Shown: piece after piece, positions 8,850 to 16,954 of the stretch
Position numbering within the stretch: position 1 is the stretch's first letter
Layout of the letters: every line of letters starts with the position of its first letter
NCBI GenBank assembly: GCA_036676475.1
Contig: JAKFCU010000041.1
Coordinates: forward strand, 1 to 43,565
DNA length: 43,565 nucleotides
Reading direction: 5' to 3'
DNA from: LC029 sp036676475
Lineage (GTDB): Bacteria; Bacillota; Bacilli; Aneurinibacillales; RAOX-1
The notes under the pieces: model-generated
Told to the model about the DNA's origin: nothing
What the model saw: only the letters and a program-made list of their open reading frames with translations
The model's database searches: none
Program-made: the position numbers and the translations under genes

Positions 8850-8882
8850 GTAAGCTACTTTCTGAATAAATGAAACATAAAA

Positions 8883-8925
8883 AGGAGGCTGACTAAAAGC
8901 TTTATGAGTCAGCCTCTTTCTTTTT
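8883..8925. terminator. Bidirectional terminator between acuC and mtnN
   Basis: Arms AGGAGGCTGACT and AGTCAGCCTCT, with A and T tracts on the two sides, lie between the convergent genes acuC and mtnN. Confidence 0.88.
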
Positions 8926-8926
8926 A

Positions 8927-9616
8927 TTATAGCTGTGATAGCATTCGTGACACCATTTCGAACGAACGATTCGAGGCCAAAACCGTAAATTCCGCGAAAT
9001 TCATGTGGGCAGAACCATCGGCTTTATCGGACATTGCACGGACAATGACGAAAGGAATTTGATTCATATCACAAACATGGGCTACTGCAGCCCCTTCCAT
9101 CTCGGTACAATCTCCCTGTAATTCTTCGTGTAAGGCTTTAACAAGTTCACGGCTAGCAATAAATTGATCCCCTGATAGGATCCGACCCGTAATGGTTTTT
9201 CCTTCCACTACTTCTTTACTTGCCTGAACCGCAATTTCAACTAAATGGGAATCTGCCATAAAAATGGATTTTCCCGTAAAAGGGATCTCACCCTTTTTAA
9301 AACCTAGAGCTGTAACATCCATATCATGATACTGGCAATCCGTAGATACAACCATATCCCCAATATCAAGGCTTGGATTGAGAGCCCCTGCGACTCCCGT
9401 GAAAATTACTTTTGACACATGAAAATGATCGATTAGAATTTGCGTGCAGACACTTGCATTGACCTTGCCGACCCCCGACTTACATAGAACAATCTCTTTC
9501 CCTTTCAGCTTACCGGAGTAGTAGACAATCCCCGCTTTTTCCGTTGCATGGATTCCTTCCATTCCATCTTTATATAATTGAATTTCTTCATCCATGGCTC
9601 CAATGATGCCGATCAC
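8927..9616 (-). CDS. mtnN: 5'-methylthioadenosine/S-adenosylhomocysteine nucleosidase
   Basis: Cleaves the glycosidic bond of methylthioadenosine and S-adenosylhomocysteine, feeding methionine salvage and clearing methylation by-products. The 229 residues match the family length. It begins IGIIGAMDEEIQ, with the conserved Glu12 region, and contains CTEMEGAAVAHVC (nucleobase/ribose-binding Met-Glu) and the catalytic Asp in VRAMSDKAD. The GTG at 9616 follows AAGGAGGTTATCAG. It lies 23 bases downstream of ccpA on the same strand, so the two probably form one transcript. Confidence 0.96.
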   Translation of the reverse strand: MIGIIGAMDEEIQLYKDGMEGIHATEKAGIVYYSGKLKGKEIVLCKSGVGKVNASVCTQILIDHFHVSKVIFTGVAGALNPSLDIGDMVVSTDCQYHDMDVTALGFKKGEIPFTGKSIFMADSHLVEIAVQASKEVVEGKTITGRILSGDQFIASRELVKALHEELQGDCTEMEGAAVAHVCDMNQIPFVIVRAMSDKADGSAHMNFAEFTVLASNRSFEMVSRMLSQL

Positions 9617-9639
9617 CTGATAACCTCCTTGGTTTCTTC

Positions 9640-10653
9640 TTAAGTAGTTTCTAATGGTTTCGTTGACTGGCGTTCTTCAATGCGATGAGGCAGCACCACG
9701 ATATGGTTTTCTACCTTTTCATTATTCATGTATTTCGTTAATAGACGCATCGCTACTGCTCCGATGTCATACATAGGCTGGACCATGGTAGTTAGTTTCG
9801 GGCGAACCATTTCCGATAATCGAATATTGTCAAACCCAACCACTTCTAAATCTTGCGGAACATTTTTCCCCATATCCTGCATGCCATGAATGATTCCCAC
9901 TGCTGTTTCATCACTGGCTGCAAAAATAGCCGTTGGGGGGTTCTCCAGAGACATGAATGCCTTAGCCGCTTCCAATCCGGCCTCATACGTCAACTTTCCA
10001 CTAATGACAAACTCTTGACGAAATCCGATTTCTGAATCCATTAAGGCTTGTCTATATCCTTCAAACGGTTCGACACCATTAAAAGGATCATTAAATGGCC
10101 CCGTCACCATGGCAATGCTTTGGTTTCCGCCTTGAATTAATCTGATCGTCGCATCGTATCCTGCTTGATAATGATTAATATTGACGGAAGGATGTTCCTC
10201 CGATTTTTCCTTCGTACCCGCTAAAACAATGGGAACGGATGAGGTATTAAACACTTGAATATGTTCATCTGTAATTTCCCTACCCATAAATACAATTCCA
10301 TCCACTTGCTTCTCTAATAGGGTATTAATTAAATGGATTTCCTTTTCTAATCGCTGATCCGAATCGCACAAAATAATATTGTACTTATACATACTTGCAA
10401 TATCATCAATACCTCTGGCCAATTCAGCAAAAAAGGCGCTTGAAATATCTGGAATAACAACACCCACGGTTGTCGTTTTTTTACTGGCCAAGCCACGTGC
10501 TACTGCATTCGGACGATAGCCTAAACGTTCAATCGCCGCTAATACCTTTTTTCTTGTTGTTGGCTTCACATTCGGATTTCCATTAACTACACGGGAAACT
10601 GTAGCCATAGAAACGCTCGCTTCTCTTGCCACATCATAAATGGTAATCGGCAT
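9640..10653 (-). CDS. ccpA: Catabolite control protein A, LacI family
   Basis: Global carbon-catabolite regulator that binds cre sites with HPr-Ser46-P. The 337-residue protein has the LacI-type helix-turn-helix at the N-terminus (TIYDVAREASVSMATVSRVV), the hinge helix region (RPNAVARGLASKKTTTVGVV) and a periplasmic-binding-protein-like core. Position beside aroA is the conserved Bacillus order aroA-ccpA. The ATG at 10653 follows an AAGGGAGG ribosome site. An AT-rich leader of about 200 bases separates it from the aroA terminator. I did not find an unambiguous SigA promoter for it. Confidence 0.95.
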   Translation of the reverse strand: MPITIYDVAREASVSMATVSRVVNGNPNVKPTTRKKVLAAIERLGYRPNAVARGLASKKTTTVGVVIPDISSAFFAELARGIDDIASMYKYNIILCDSDQRLEKEIHLINTLLEKQVDGIVFMGREITDEHIQVFNTSSVPIVLAGTKEKSEEHPSVNINHYQAGYDATIRLIQGGNQSIAMVTGPFNDPFNGVEPFEGYRQALMDSEIGFRQEFVISGKLTYEAGLEAAKAFMSLENPPTAIFAASDETAVGIIHGMQDMGKNVPQDLEVVGFDNIRLSEMVRPKLTTMVQPMYDIGAVAMRLLTKYMNNEKVENHIVVLPHRIEERQSTKPLETT

Positions 10654-10849
10654 GATTGTCCTCCCTTATATATATCCTAAAATATGGTTTTCATATTTTC
10701 ATAATTTTAATTGTATAATACGACAAATTTCAGCAAAGGGCAATTTATTTTCATAGTGTTTCAAGAATTTTTCAGATTATACCTATCTAAATGAAAAGTA
10801 TGGTGTCCCTCTGTGGACCATAAAATTTAATATCTATTCAGAGATATAC

Positions 10850-10886
10850 AAAAAAGTGGATTATCCCCAAAAAGGATAACCCACAT
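10850..10886 (-). terminator. Rho-independent terminator of aroA
   Basis: Arms GTGGGTTATCC and GGATAATCCAC (minus strand), with a T-rich loop and a TTTTTT tract, lie directly after the aroA stop codon. Confidence 0.88.
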
Positions 10887-10893
10887 GACCACC

Positions 10894-11976
10894 TTACTTG
10901 ATTGCAGACAACTTGCTACCTTTAAGCTGTGCTACAAACTCATTAAATTGTGGAATATTAATTTGCTGCTTAGCATCAGAAAGTGCTGTTTCTGGATCCG
11001 GATGCACTTCCACCATCACACCGTCAGCTCCTATAGCCAACGCCGCTCTGGCACATGGAAGAAGCAAATCGCGACGTCCAGTGGAATGTGTAACATCTAC
11101 AAACACAGGAAGATGTGTTTCTTGCTTTAGAATCGGAACAGCAGAAATATCAAGCGTATTACGTGTAGCCTTTTCATACGTCCGGATTCCGCGTTCACAA
11201 AGCATCACATTCGGATTGCCATTCGCCAGGATATACTCCGCAGCATAAATGAATTCTTCTATGGTAGCCGCTAAACCACGCTTTAACAGAACAGGAGTGT
11301 TTACCTTACCGGCAGCCTTAAGCAATTCAAAGTTTTGCATATTTCGGGCACCGATTTGGATCACATCCAAATACTCACTAGCTATCTCAATATCAGTTGG
11401 AGTTATTATTTCACTGATGACCTTGAGGCCAAATTCATCCCCTACCTGCCGAAGAATTTTCAGCCCTTCTATACCCAATCCTTGGAAATCATACGGTGAA
11501 GTACGAGGCTTGTAAGCTCCTCCTCTTAGGATGCTCACTCCCTGCGCCTTTAAGGCTTTAGCCACTTGACGAACCTGTTCAAGGCTCTCTACCGAACATG
11601 GACCGGCAATAAGAAGAGGCTGACCCGCTGCACCGATCTTTACATCCCCAATCTCAACAACCGTATCATCACTCTTCTTCTTTCTGCTCACAAGAAGGGT
11701 ATTTTGACTCGTATCTTTTTGAAGATCTAGAGATGCTTTAAAGATTTGCTTAAATAAGTATTGAACTGTACTGTCATCGAATGGTCCCTTATTATTTTGC
11801 ATAATTAGATTTAGCATGTGACGCTCGCGTTCAGGATCAAATTTGTTTGTCCCCTGTGCCAATTTAATCTTCCCAATTTCGCGGGAAAGGGTAGCTCGTT
11901 GATTTAGTAAGTTGAGAATTTGTAGATTGATTTGATCCAATTCGGTCCTCATTATTTCTAGCTGATCATTACTCAT
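10894..11976 (-). CDS. aroA: Bifunctional chorismate mutase / DAHP synthase
   Basis: First step of the shikimate pathway (phosphoenolpyruvate plus erythrose-4-phosphate to DAHP), with a regulatory chorismate mutase fused at the N-terminus. Residues about 1-90 form an AroQ-type chorismate mutase helix bundle (begins MSNDQLEIMRTELDQIN). Residues about 110-355 are a type I-beta DAHP synthase with the motifs GPCSVES, GGAYKPRTSPYDFQG and KRG. The 360-residue fusion is typical of Bacillales AroA(G), where chorismate or prephenate feedback acts through the mutase domain. The start follows GAGGTGGAG, and a good SigA promoter lies upstream. Confidence 0.96.
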   Translation of the reverse strand: MSNDQLEIMRTELDQINLQILNLLNQRATLSREIGKIKLAQGTNKFDPERERHMLNLIMQNNKGPFDDSTVQYLFKQIFKASLDLQKDTSQNTLLVSRKKKSDDTVVEIGDVKIGAAGQPLLIAGPCSVESLEQVRQVAKALKAQGVSILRGGAYKPRTSPYDFQGLGIEGLKILRQVGDEFGLKVISEIITPTDIEIASEYLDVIQIGARNMQNFELLKAAGKVNTPVLLKRGLAATIEEFIYAAEYILANGNPNVMLCERGIRTYEKATRNTLDISAVPILKQETHLPVFVDVTHSTGRRDLLLPCARAALAIGADGVMVEVHPDPETALSDAKQQINIPQFNEFVAQLKGSKLSAIK

Positions 11977-12033
11977 TTTTTCTCCACCTCATTCTATAGC
12001 TGAATCGTGTATAAATCCCATAGGTTATCGAGT

Positions 12034-12062
12034 ATTATATCCTATTCGTAATTTTTTGTCAT
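12034..12062 (-). promoter_or_regulatory. SigA-type promoter of aroA
   Basis: Minus strand ATGACA (12062-12057), 17-base spacer, perfect TATAAT (12039-12034). The start codon of aroA lies about 58 bases downstream of the -10. Confidence 0.75.
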
Positions 12063-12123
12063 TAAACATCCATTTAAAGCTTTATACTCGCTTAATACAG
12101 TAATCCTCTTCTATCCTCTTTTC

Positions 12124-12174
12124 ATACTTATCGGTCAAGTATTATACGCATAAGGCTACGCCAGTAGCTTTCTT
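12124..12174 (-). repeat. 51-bp interspersed repeat, reverse full-length copy
   Basis: The reverse complement is the exact consensus form (AAGAAAGCTACTGGCGTAGC, CTTATGCGTATAATACTT, GACCGATAAGTAT). It lies between the aroA promoter and the IS200/IS605-type element. Confidence 0.9.
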
Positions 12175-12215
12175 ATCGTAACTCAAGCGCAAATTATGAG
12201 GAGTGTACTCCATTA

Positions 12216-12250
12216 ATTAATGAAGGGAGGTCTATACCTCTTCATTTTTT
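12216..12250 (+). terminator. Rho-independent terminator-like hairpin with no assigned gene
   Basis: Arms AATGAAGGGAGG and CCTCTTCATT are followed by TTTTTT on the plus strand. No plus-strand gene was found upstream. The nearby self-complementary GGAGTGTACTCC (about 12200-12211) is also unexplained. The presumed left end of the tnpB element begins directly after the T-run. Confidence 0.6.
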
Positions 12251-12428
12251 ATCTTATCAGCCGATTCATCCCCTTCCTCCAACGATGTAGGGAGGGGGGA
12301 TGAATCGGCTTCGGATAAAAGAGGGCTTATGCCCTCTTATTTTGTCCGACAAAAACGGAATAGATGGGGTAGAAATCAATTGCTAACAAACACCAGTTCT
12401 TATATAAAAGGTTCAAGGAGGTGAGGAA

Positions 12429-13603
12429 ATGATTACCATTACCATTAAGTTACCTTTGTTTGAACCCACAAAAATAAACAAGAGATGTACAAAGAAATGC
12501 GGTCCAACTTTTCGCAAGCGTGCAATCAAGTTCTTACCTACAAAAAAGAAAATCCGAAGTTAAAGGCCTCGGATATCGATCCACTCATCGGTTCCATCTC
12601 TCTGCCTTCTACCCTTCAACAAGAAGCAAGAAAATTAGCATTAAGTCGCTATCAAGATTGGAAAAAGAATCAAAAAACCAAGGGATTTCCTTCTTTCCGT
12701 GAAAAGATCGCCATCTTGTTCAACAATCAAAATTGGCGGTTACGATTCGATAACGGGTATCTCAAAGTGGGTATCCCTACTTTGGAAGAAGGGAATTTGA
12801 CCATCAACAAATATGTTCCGCTTCAAGTGAATGAGTATGCTCTGTTTTGGGTGAACTACCTGTTAACTGGTCAAATGGATCCTCATAGTATATCCTATCG
12901 TTCGTCGTATAAAGGGATTTCTGCACCTAAAAAAGGTAATGCTCAACTCTTTGAAAAGAAGGGTCAATGGTATTTTGCTTTTACGATTTCTTTTGAGTTG
13001 AAAGAACAACCAAGGAGTGAAAAATCCATTGGAGTAGATCGGGGACTACGACTGATTGCGGTTGCCGGAGATGTGGAAACGGGTAAATATTTGACTTTCC
13101 ATGGTCAACACATCGGTCATATCCGTAGAAAGTTCTCTCGTTTGAGAAGAAAACTTCAAAAAGTGAAGAACACCAAAGCCCTCAAACGATTGGAGGATAA
13201 AGAACAACGAATCATCCAGTATTGGAATCATGTAATTTCCAAACAAATCGTTCAATTTGCGATCAATAGTGGGGCTTCTATCATCAAATTAGAAGATTTG
13301 AGTACGATTCGATCCATGAAGAAATATTGGAAACGTGCGGATCGCAACGTAAATTCTTGGGCGTTCTATGATTTGGAACGGAAATTGACTTATAAGGCCC
13401 GATTAGCTGAGCTAAGAGTGAAGAAAGTCAATCCTTTCAAGACTTCCCAAGAGTGTTCGAAATGTGGAAAAGTAAAGAAATCCAACCGTAGAAAAGAACT
13501 CTATATATGCTCTTGTGGTTATCACGAAAATGCGGATGTGAACGCTAGTTTTGTGATTGCCAAAAGACCCATCCTTGTCATTGATGACACAACTGCGGCT
13601 TAG
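12429..13603 (+). pseudogene. tnpB: TnpB RNA-guided nuclease, N-terminal frameshift
   Basis: The natural start appears to be ATG 12429, after a perfect AAGGAGGTG site. It encodes MITITIKLPLFEPT, the usual TnpB opening. After the A-run at 12470-12474 the frame must shift by one base to continue into KNKQEMYKEMRSNF and the remaining 372-residue frame (ATG at 12485). One missing A would explain it. The rest is intact: RuvC-like acidic residues Asp185 (GVDRGLR), Glu270 (KLEDLS) and Asp351 (ADVNAS), counted from 12485, plus a zinc-finger region CSKC...CSC. The second cysteine pair is CxC rather than the common CxxC. It may be a pseudogene, a frameshift-expressed gene or a homopolymer sequencing error. 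Confidence 0.75.
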
Positions 13604-13801
13604 GCCGTTGTGTAGGGCCAGATCCCTTACATAAGGCACCTGACTGTGCTGTACACCTAGCTGATGACGTTCTATCTGTCCCATCAAGTCAGTCAACACG
13701 GACGGGGCTGAATCGAGGTAACGGTAACTAATGAACCCCTTACCCGTTAGACGGTGGGAATCCCCCACCTCTAGCGAATCGTAGGTGGGGGAGGATGTCA
13801 A
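13604..13801 (+). ncRNA. Omega-RNA-like right end of the tnpB element
   Basis: Structured non-coding stretch downstream of tnpB, ending in a strong hairpin (CCCCCACCT/AGGTGGGGG, about 13753-13791) and GAGGATGTCAA. In TnpB systems the guide RNA spans the 3' end of tnpB to the right terminus and uses the flanking DNA as guide. The guide would start at about 13802 (AGATTGAACTCTTATT), which runs towards the end of the neighbouring aldolase gene. The RNA extent is inferred from family knowledge. Confidence 0.6.
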
Positions 13802-13817
13802 AGATTGAACTCTTATT

Positions 13818-14804
13818 TTAGCCTGTGACCTTTGTATCTGCTTTTTCTGGCTTCATATCAGGCAAGCTTTCTACAGAGGTTAGACGATCATAGAATTCCA
13901 TATAGTTATCCTTCTCTTCCGAATTGCGAAGCGCCATAGCCACACGGGGATGCTCGTTCAGCATGCCACAGACCGTATAAGGAATAATATATCCCCACTC
14001 CACTTCTTTACTTAGAGGAATCATACGTCTTTCAATCACACCAAGAACAGAACGAACGTCATATTTAGGATTATCCAGGTAATTTACCAATAACTCAGTA
14101 GGACAGTTTCCTGCCGCTCTTCCCATTCCATAAACGGATGAATCCAGGTAGGTGACACCCTTAGAATCAGCTATGATGGTATTCGCAAAGGCTAACTGCA
14201 TATTGTTATGAGTATGAATCCCAAGTTCCTTATCAGGAATATGCTTTTTAAATTTGCTGACTAAATATTCAATATCATGTCCGTACAGGCTTCCAAAAGA
14301 ATCAACAATATAAACTACATCTACAGGTGATTCGTTAATTTTTTCTAACGCTTGAGATATCGCAATTTCGGTTGCATTCGAAACCGCCATAATATTAATC
14401 GTTGTTTCGTAGCCCATAGCGGAAAACTTTTTCACCAGTTCAATGGCTTTATCTACTTCTTTTATGTAGCAAGCTACGCGAATCATGTCAAGATAACTTT
14501 CGCTGCGGGGAACGATATCATTTTCGTCCACTCTACCTATATCAACTAATGCGGATAGCTTTGTATCGGTTTTTTCCGGAATCGTCTTGCGAAGCAGTTC
14601 CTCATCAAGGAAGCGCCAAGGTCCCACTTGACCCGCTTTTAGAAGCTTCGGTGAATTCTTGTAGCCTATTTCCATATAGTCTACACCCGCTTCACTTAGT
14701 GACCGATATAAATCCCGTACAAACTCAATACTGAAATCCCAATTGTTCACTAACCCGCCATCCCGAATGGTGCAATCTAATATCTTAGCTCTGCTCTTAC
14801 TCAC
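13818..14804 (-). CDS. HMGL-like aldolase catalytic domain protein
   Basis: DRE-TIM metallolyase family, 328 residues, related to HMG-CoA lyase, isopropylmalate synthase and 4-hydroxy-2-oxovalerate aldolase. The N-terminal LDCTIRDGGLVNNWDF holds the catalytic Arg and metal-binding Asp. GIHTHNNMQLAFAN supplies the two metal-binding His. GMGRAAGNCPTELLV is the usual C-terminal barrel motif. The substrate is unknown. The start is GTG 14804 after AGGAGGAATACGA. It lies downstream of the oppB-oppC permease genes on the same strand. A perfect 26-bp palindrome sits just upstream of its ribosome site. The omega-RNA-like end of the tnpB element abuts its 3' end. Confidence 0.85.
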   Translation of the reverse strand: MSKSRAKILDCTIRDGGLVNNWDFSIEFVRDLYRSLSEAGVDYMEIGYKNSPKLLKAGQVGPWRFLDEELLRKTIPEKTDTKLSALVDIGRVDENDIVPRSESYLDMIRVACYIKEVDKAIELVKKFSAMGYETTINIMAVSNATEIAISQALEKINESPVDVVYIVDSFGSLYGHDIEYLVSKFKKHIPDKELGIHTHNNMQLAFANTIIADSKGVTYLDSSVYGMGRAAGNCPTELLVNYLDNPKYDVRSVLGVIERRMIPLSKEVEWGYIIPYTVCGMLNEHPRVAMALRNSEEKDNYMEFYDRLTSVESLPDMKPEKADTKVTG

Positions 14805-14820
14805 TCGTATTCCTCCTATT

Positions 14821-14846
14821 ACTCACACGCTTTAAAGCGTGTGAGT
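14821..14846. promoter_or_regulatory. Perfect 26-bp palindrome upstream of the aldolase gene
   Basis: ACTCACACGCTTT followed by its exact reverse complement, with no spacer. There is no T-run on either strand, so it does not look like a terminator. It ends about five bases before the AGGAGG of the aldolase gene, so it could be an operator or an RNA hairpin that modulates translation. Confidence 0.6.
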
Positions 14847-14914
14847 GGTTTCTGTTAAAATCTATTATATAGAAGCTCCCTAGGGATTGCAATGCAAATC
14901 TTTCGTCTATCCTA

Positions 14915-15805
14915 CTATAGTTTAGGATCTAATGCATCCCGCAAGCCATCCCCTACAAAGTTAAAGGAGAGAACCGTAAGCAAGATCATCAATCCTGGAA
15001 ACAAAGGATACCAGGGTGCTAATACCATGATGGATAAGCTTTGTGCCCCTTGCAACATGTTTCCCCAACTAGGAATGGGCGGTTGAATCCCCAATCCCAG
15101 AAAGCTTAAGCCGGATTCCGCCAGGATGACTCCCCCAATCCCTAAGGTTGCCGCAACGATAATAGGTGCAGCGGCATTCGGAAGGATATGGAGGAACATG
15201 ATCCTGACATCAGACATACCCAAACTGCGTGCCGCCCAGACAAACTCTTCTTCCTTTAATTTTAAGAATTCCCCCCGAACCAAGCGTGCCGTTCCTGTCC
15301 ATCCTAACAAAATAAATACTATAACAATATTGGCTAAACTGGGTTCCAGCAGGGTCACAATGGTAATCAATAGAAATATGGAGGGAAAGGCGTTGAACAT
15401 ATCGACGATACGCATGAGAACATTATCAATCCACCCTCCATGATAGCCTGCAAGGGCGCCTATGACCGTACCCATGAACAAGGCTCCTGACACAGCGGAT
15501 AACCCCACTAATAAAGAGACCCTTGCTCCATATAATAGTCGACTAAAAATATCCCGTCCATACTCATCCGTTCCTAGAAGATGTTCCATGGACGGCGGCT
15601 GTAAACGAAACAATAAATTTTGCTCCGTAGGACTATATCGACAGAGAAAAGGAGCAAAGATCGCAGCAAATACAATACCCATCAATACAATCAGTCCACA
15701 TAAAGCCAAACGATTTTTCATAAATTTTTTACCCGTCCTATACCATAATCCGATATCAACCGAACCCGGAGAATGCATGAACTCCTTTACCGTTACTTTC
15801 TTCAT
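14915..15805 (-). CDS. Oligopeptide/dipeptide ABC transporter permease (OppC/DppC type)
   Basis: Inner-membrane permease of 296 residues with the OppC_N segment (about residues 20-70, KFMKNRLALCGLIVLMG) and the BPD_transp_1 domain. The EAA-loop motif that contacts the ATPase appears as AARSLGMSDVRIMFLHILPN. Five or six membrane segments are visible. It starts at ATG 15805 after GGGAGG, 25 bases after the oppB-like stop. No ATPase gene follows; the next gene on this strand is the aldolase. Substrate is unknown; a peptide or nickel-type ligand is possible for the family. Confidence 0.9.
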   Translation of the reverse strand: MKKVTVKEFMHSPGSVDIGLWYRTGKKFMKNRLALCGLIVLMGIVFAAIFAPFLCRYSPTEQNLLFRLQPPSMEHLLGTDEYGRDIFSRLLYGARVSLLVGLSAVSGALFMGTVIGALAGYHGGWIDNVLMRIVDMFNAFPSIFLLITIVTLLEPSLANIVIVFILLGWTGTARLVRGEFLKLKEEEFVWAARSLGMSDVRIMFLHILPNAAAPIIVAATLGIGGVILAESGLSFLGLGIQPPIPSWGNMLQGAQSLSIMVLAPWYPLFPGLMILLTVLSFNFVGDGLRDALDPKL

Positions 15806-15830
15806 CCTATACCTCCCTCTAACCCGAAGC

Positions 15831-16784
15831 CTATTTATATTCGATTCTCGGATCTAAAACAGCATACAGGATGTCGGCAATCAGATTTCCCGCTACCACG
15901 AGGATCGCGGATATCGTGGTAATGGCCATAATAACCGGATAATCCCGCTGAAACACCGCATCTAGGAAGAGCAACCCAATGCCCGGATAGGAAAATATCT
16001 TTTCTACGATGACAGCCCCGCCAAAAAAGGAGGGCAAGCTCAATCCAAAAACCGTAATGACAGGAATAAGGCCATTCCTTAAGCCATGTTTATAGATCAC
16101 CCACCATTCCTTCAGTCCTTTGGATCTAGCGGTTGTCATGTAGGGCTGACCGAGTACCTCAAGCATACTGGAACGGGTATACCGGGTAAGTCCGGCCATA
16201 TCAGCCGTTCCTAAGGTAATCGCCGGCAAAATTAAGTACTTCACAAAATCCCATATTCCCTTTCCATCTTCCATGAATCCGTGGATTCCGCCAGCTGGAA
16301 GCCAGTTTAAATATACGGAAAACGTCATGATCAACAAAATACCCAACCAAAAATTTGGAGTAGCCAATCCGAGAAAGGCAAAAAACGTTGAGGTATAATC
16401 CATCCAGGAATTTTTCCTCCGAGCTGCCAAGATGCCAATAGGAATCGATAATACAGCCGCAAACAAAAATGAAATACCCATTAACCATAAGGTCTGAGGC
16501 AATCTATCCAGGATCAGTTCCATGACCGAAACCTTGCGTATAAAAGACATCCCCCAATCACCTTGTAAAAAGTGGAACAACCATTGCCCATATTGAATCC
16601 ATGGTGGCTGGTTTAATCCAAGTGATTCGATCATTCTTTCTCGATCTTCCGGTCTAATTTTCGGGTCCATTAAAACATCTGTCGGACCCCCAGGAGCTAA
16701 ATACATCATAAAAAATGAGATCATCGTAATGCCTAGCAAGAGAGGGATGGACTGAAGCAACCGTCTTACGATATAGATCTGCAA
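15831..16784 (-). CDS. Oligopeptide/dipeptide ABC transporter permease (OppB/DppB type)
   Basis: Permease of 317 residues with the OppB signature at the N-terminus (YIVRRLLQSIPLLLGITMI) and the EAA motif TARSKGLKEWWVIYKHGLRN. It forms the heteromeric channel with the OppC-like protein downstream. The gene is separated from the upstream binding-protein gene by a terminator and a 51-bp repeat copy. Its expression must therefore come from read-through or a promoter in the 16785-16853 stretch, where I recognise none. Confidence 0.9.
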   Translation of the reverse strand: MQIYIVRRLLQSIPLLLGITMISFFMMYLAPGGPTDVLMDPKIRPEDRERMIESLGLNQPPWIQYGQWLFHFLQGDWGMSFIRKVSVMELILDRLPQTLWLMGISFLFAAVLSIPIGILAARRKNSWMDYTSTFFAFLGLATPNFWLGILLIMTFSVYLNWLPAGGIHGFMEDGKGIWDFVKYLILPAITLGTADMAGLTRYTRSSMLEVLGQPYMTTARSKGLKEWWVIYKHGLRNGLIPVITVFGLSLPSFFGGAVIVEKIFSYPGIGLLFLDAVFQRDYPVIMAITTISAILVVAGNLIADILYAVLDPRIEYK

Positions 16785-16853
16785 GTTCGCTCACGACTCC
16801 TTGTCTACCATACTGTTACAGCTTATGTTCCATGGGACAAGTTTAGAAGGTAT

Positions 16854-16904
16854 AAGAAAGCTACTGGCGCAGCCCTATGCGTATAATACTTTCAGATAAG
16901 TACA
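16854..16904 (+). repeat. 51-bp interspersed repeat
   Basis: AAGAAAGCTACTGGCGCAGC, then CCTATGCGTATAATACTT, then TCAGATAAGTAC. It lies between the binding-protein terminator and oppB. Confidence 0.85.
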
Positions 16905-16938
16905 AAAAAATCGCCTTTTCCAAAGAAAAAGGCGATCA
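16905..16938 (-). terminator. Rho-independent terminator of the oppA-like gene
   Basis: Minus-strand arms ATCGCCTTTT and AAAAGGCGAT with a short loop, followed by TTTTTTT. It lies between the binding protein and permease genes, so it should reduce permease expression relative to binding protein. Confidence 0.85.
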
Positions 16939-16954
16939 TCCATATATTAACCAA

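Larger units (their letters stand above)
12253..13801 (+). mobile_element. IS200/IS605-type element with tnpB only (IS1341-like)
   Basis: The left end has a subterminal hairpin (arms GCCGATTCATCCCC and GGGGATGAATCGGC, 12259-12312) and a second small hairpin (AAGAGGGC/GCCCTCTT, about 12320-12340). The right end has the hairpin CCCCCACCT/AGGTGGGGG followed by GAGGATGTCAA. The TCAA right terminus resembles cleavage sites of IS200/IS605 elements. A TTTAT sequence at 12248-12252 may be the target motif on the left; this boundary is inferred. There is no tnpA, so transposition would need one in trans. Confidence 0.7.

Noticed and set aside
10801..10818. Small GGTCC/GGACC hairpin upstream of ccpA
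   Set aside because: Short stem with no T-run and no link to a known leader element; not distinct from chance.
13412..13801. Minus-strand open frame of 129 codons over the tnpB 3' end
   Set aside because: It overlaps the zinc-finger region of tnpB and the right-end RNA; no ribosome site or recognisable motif.
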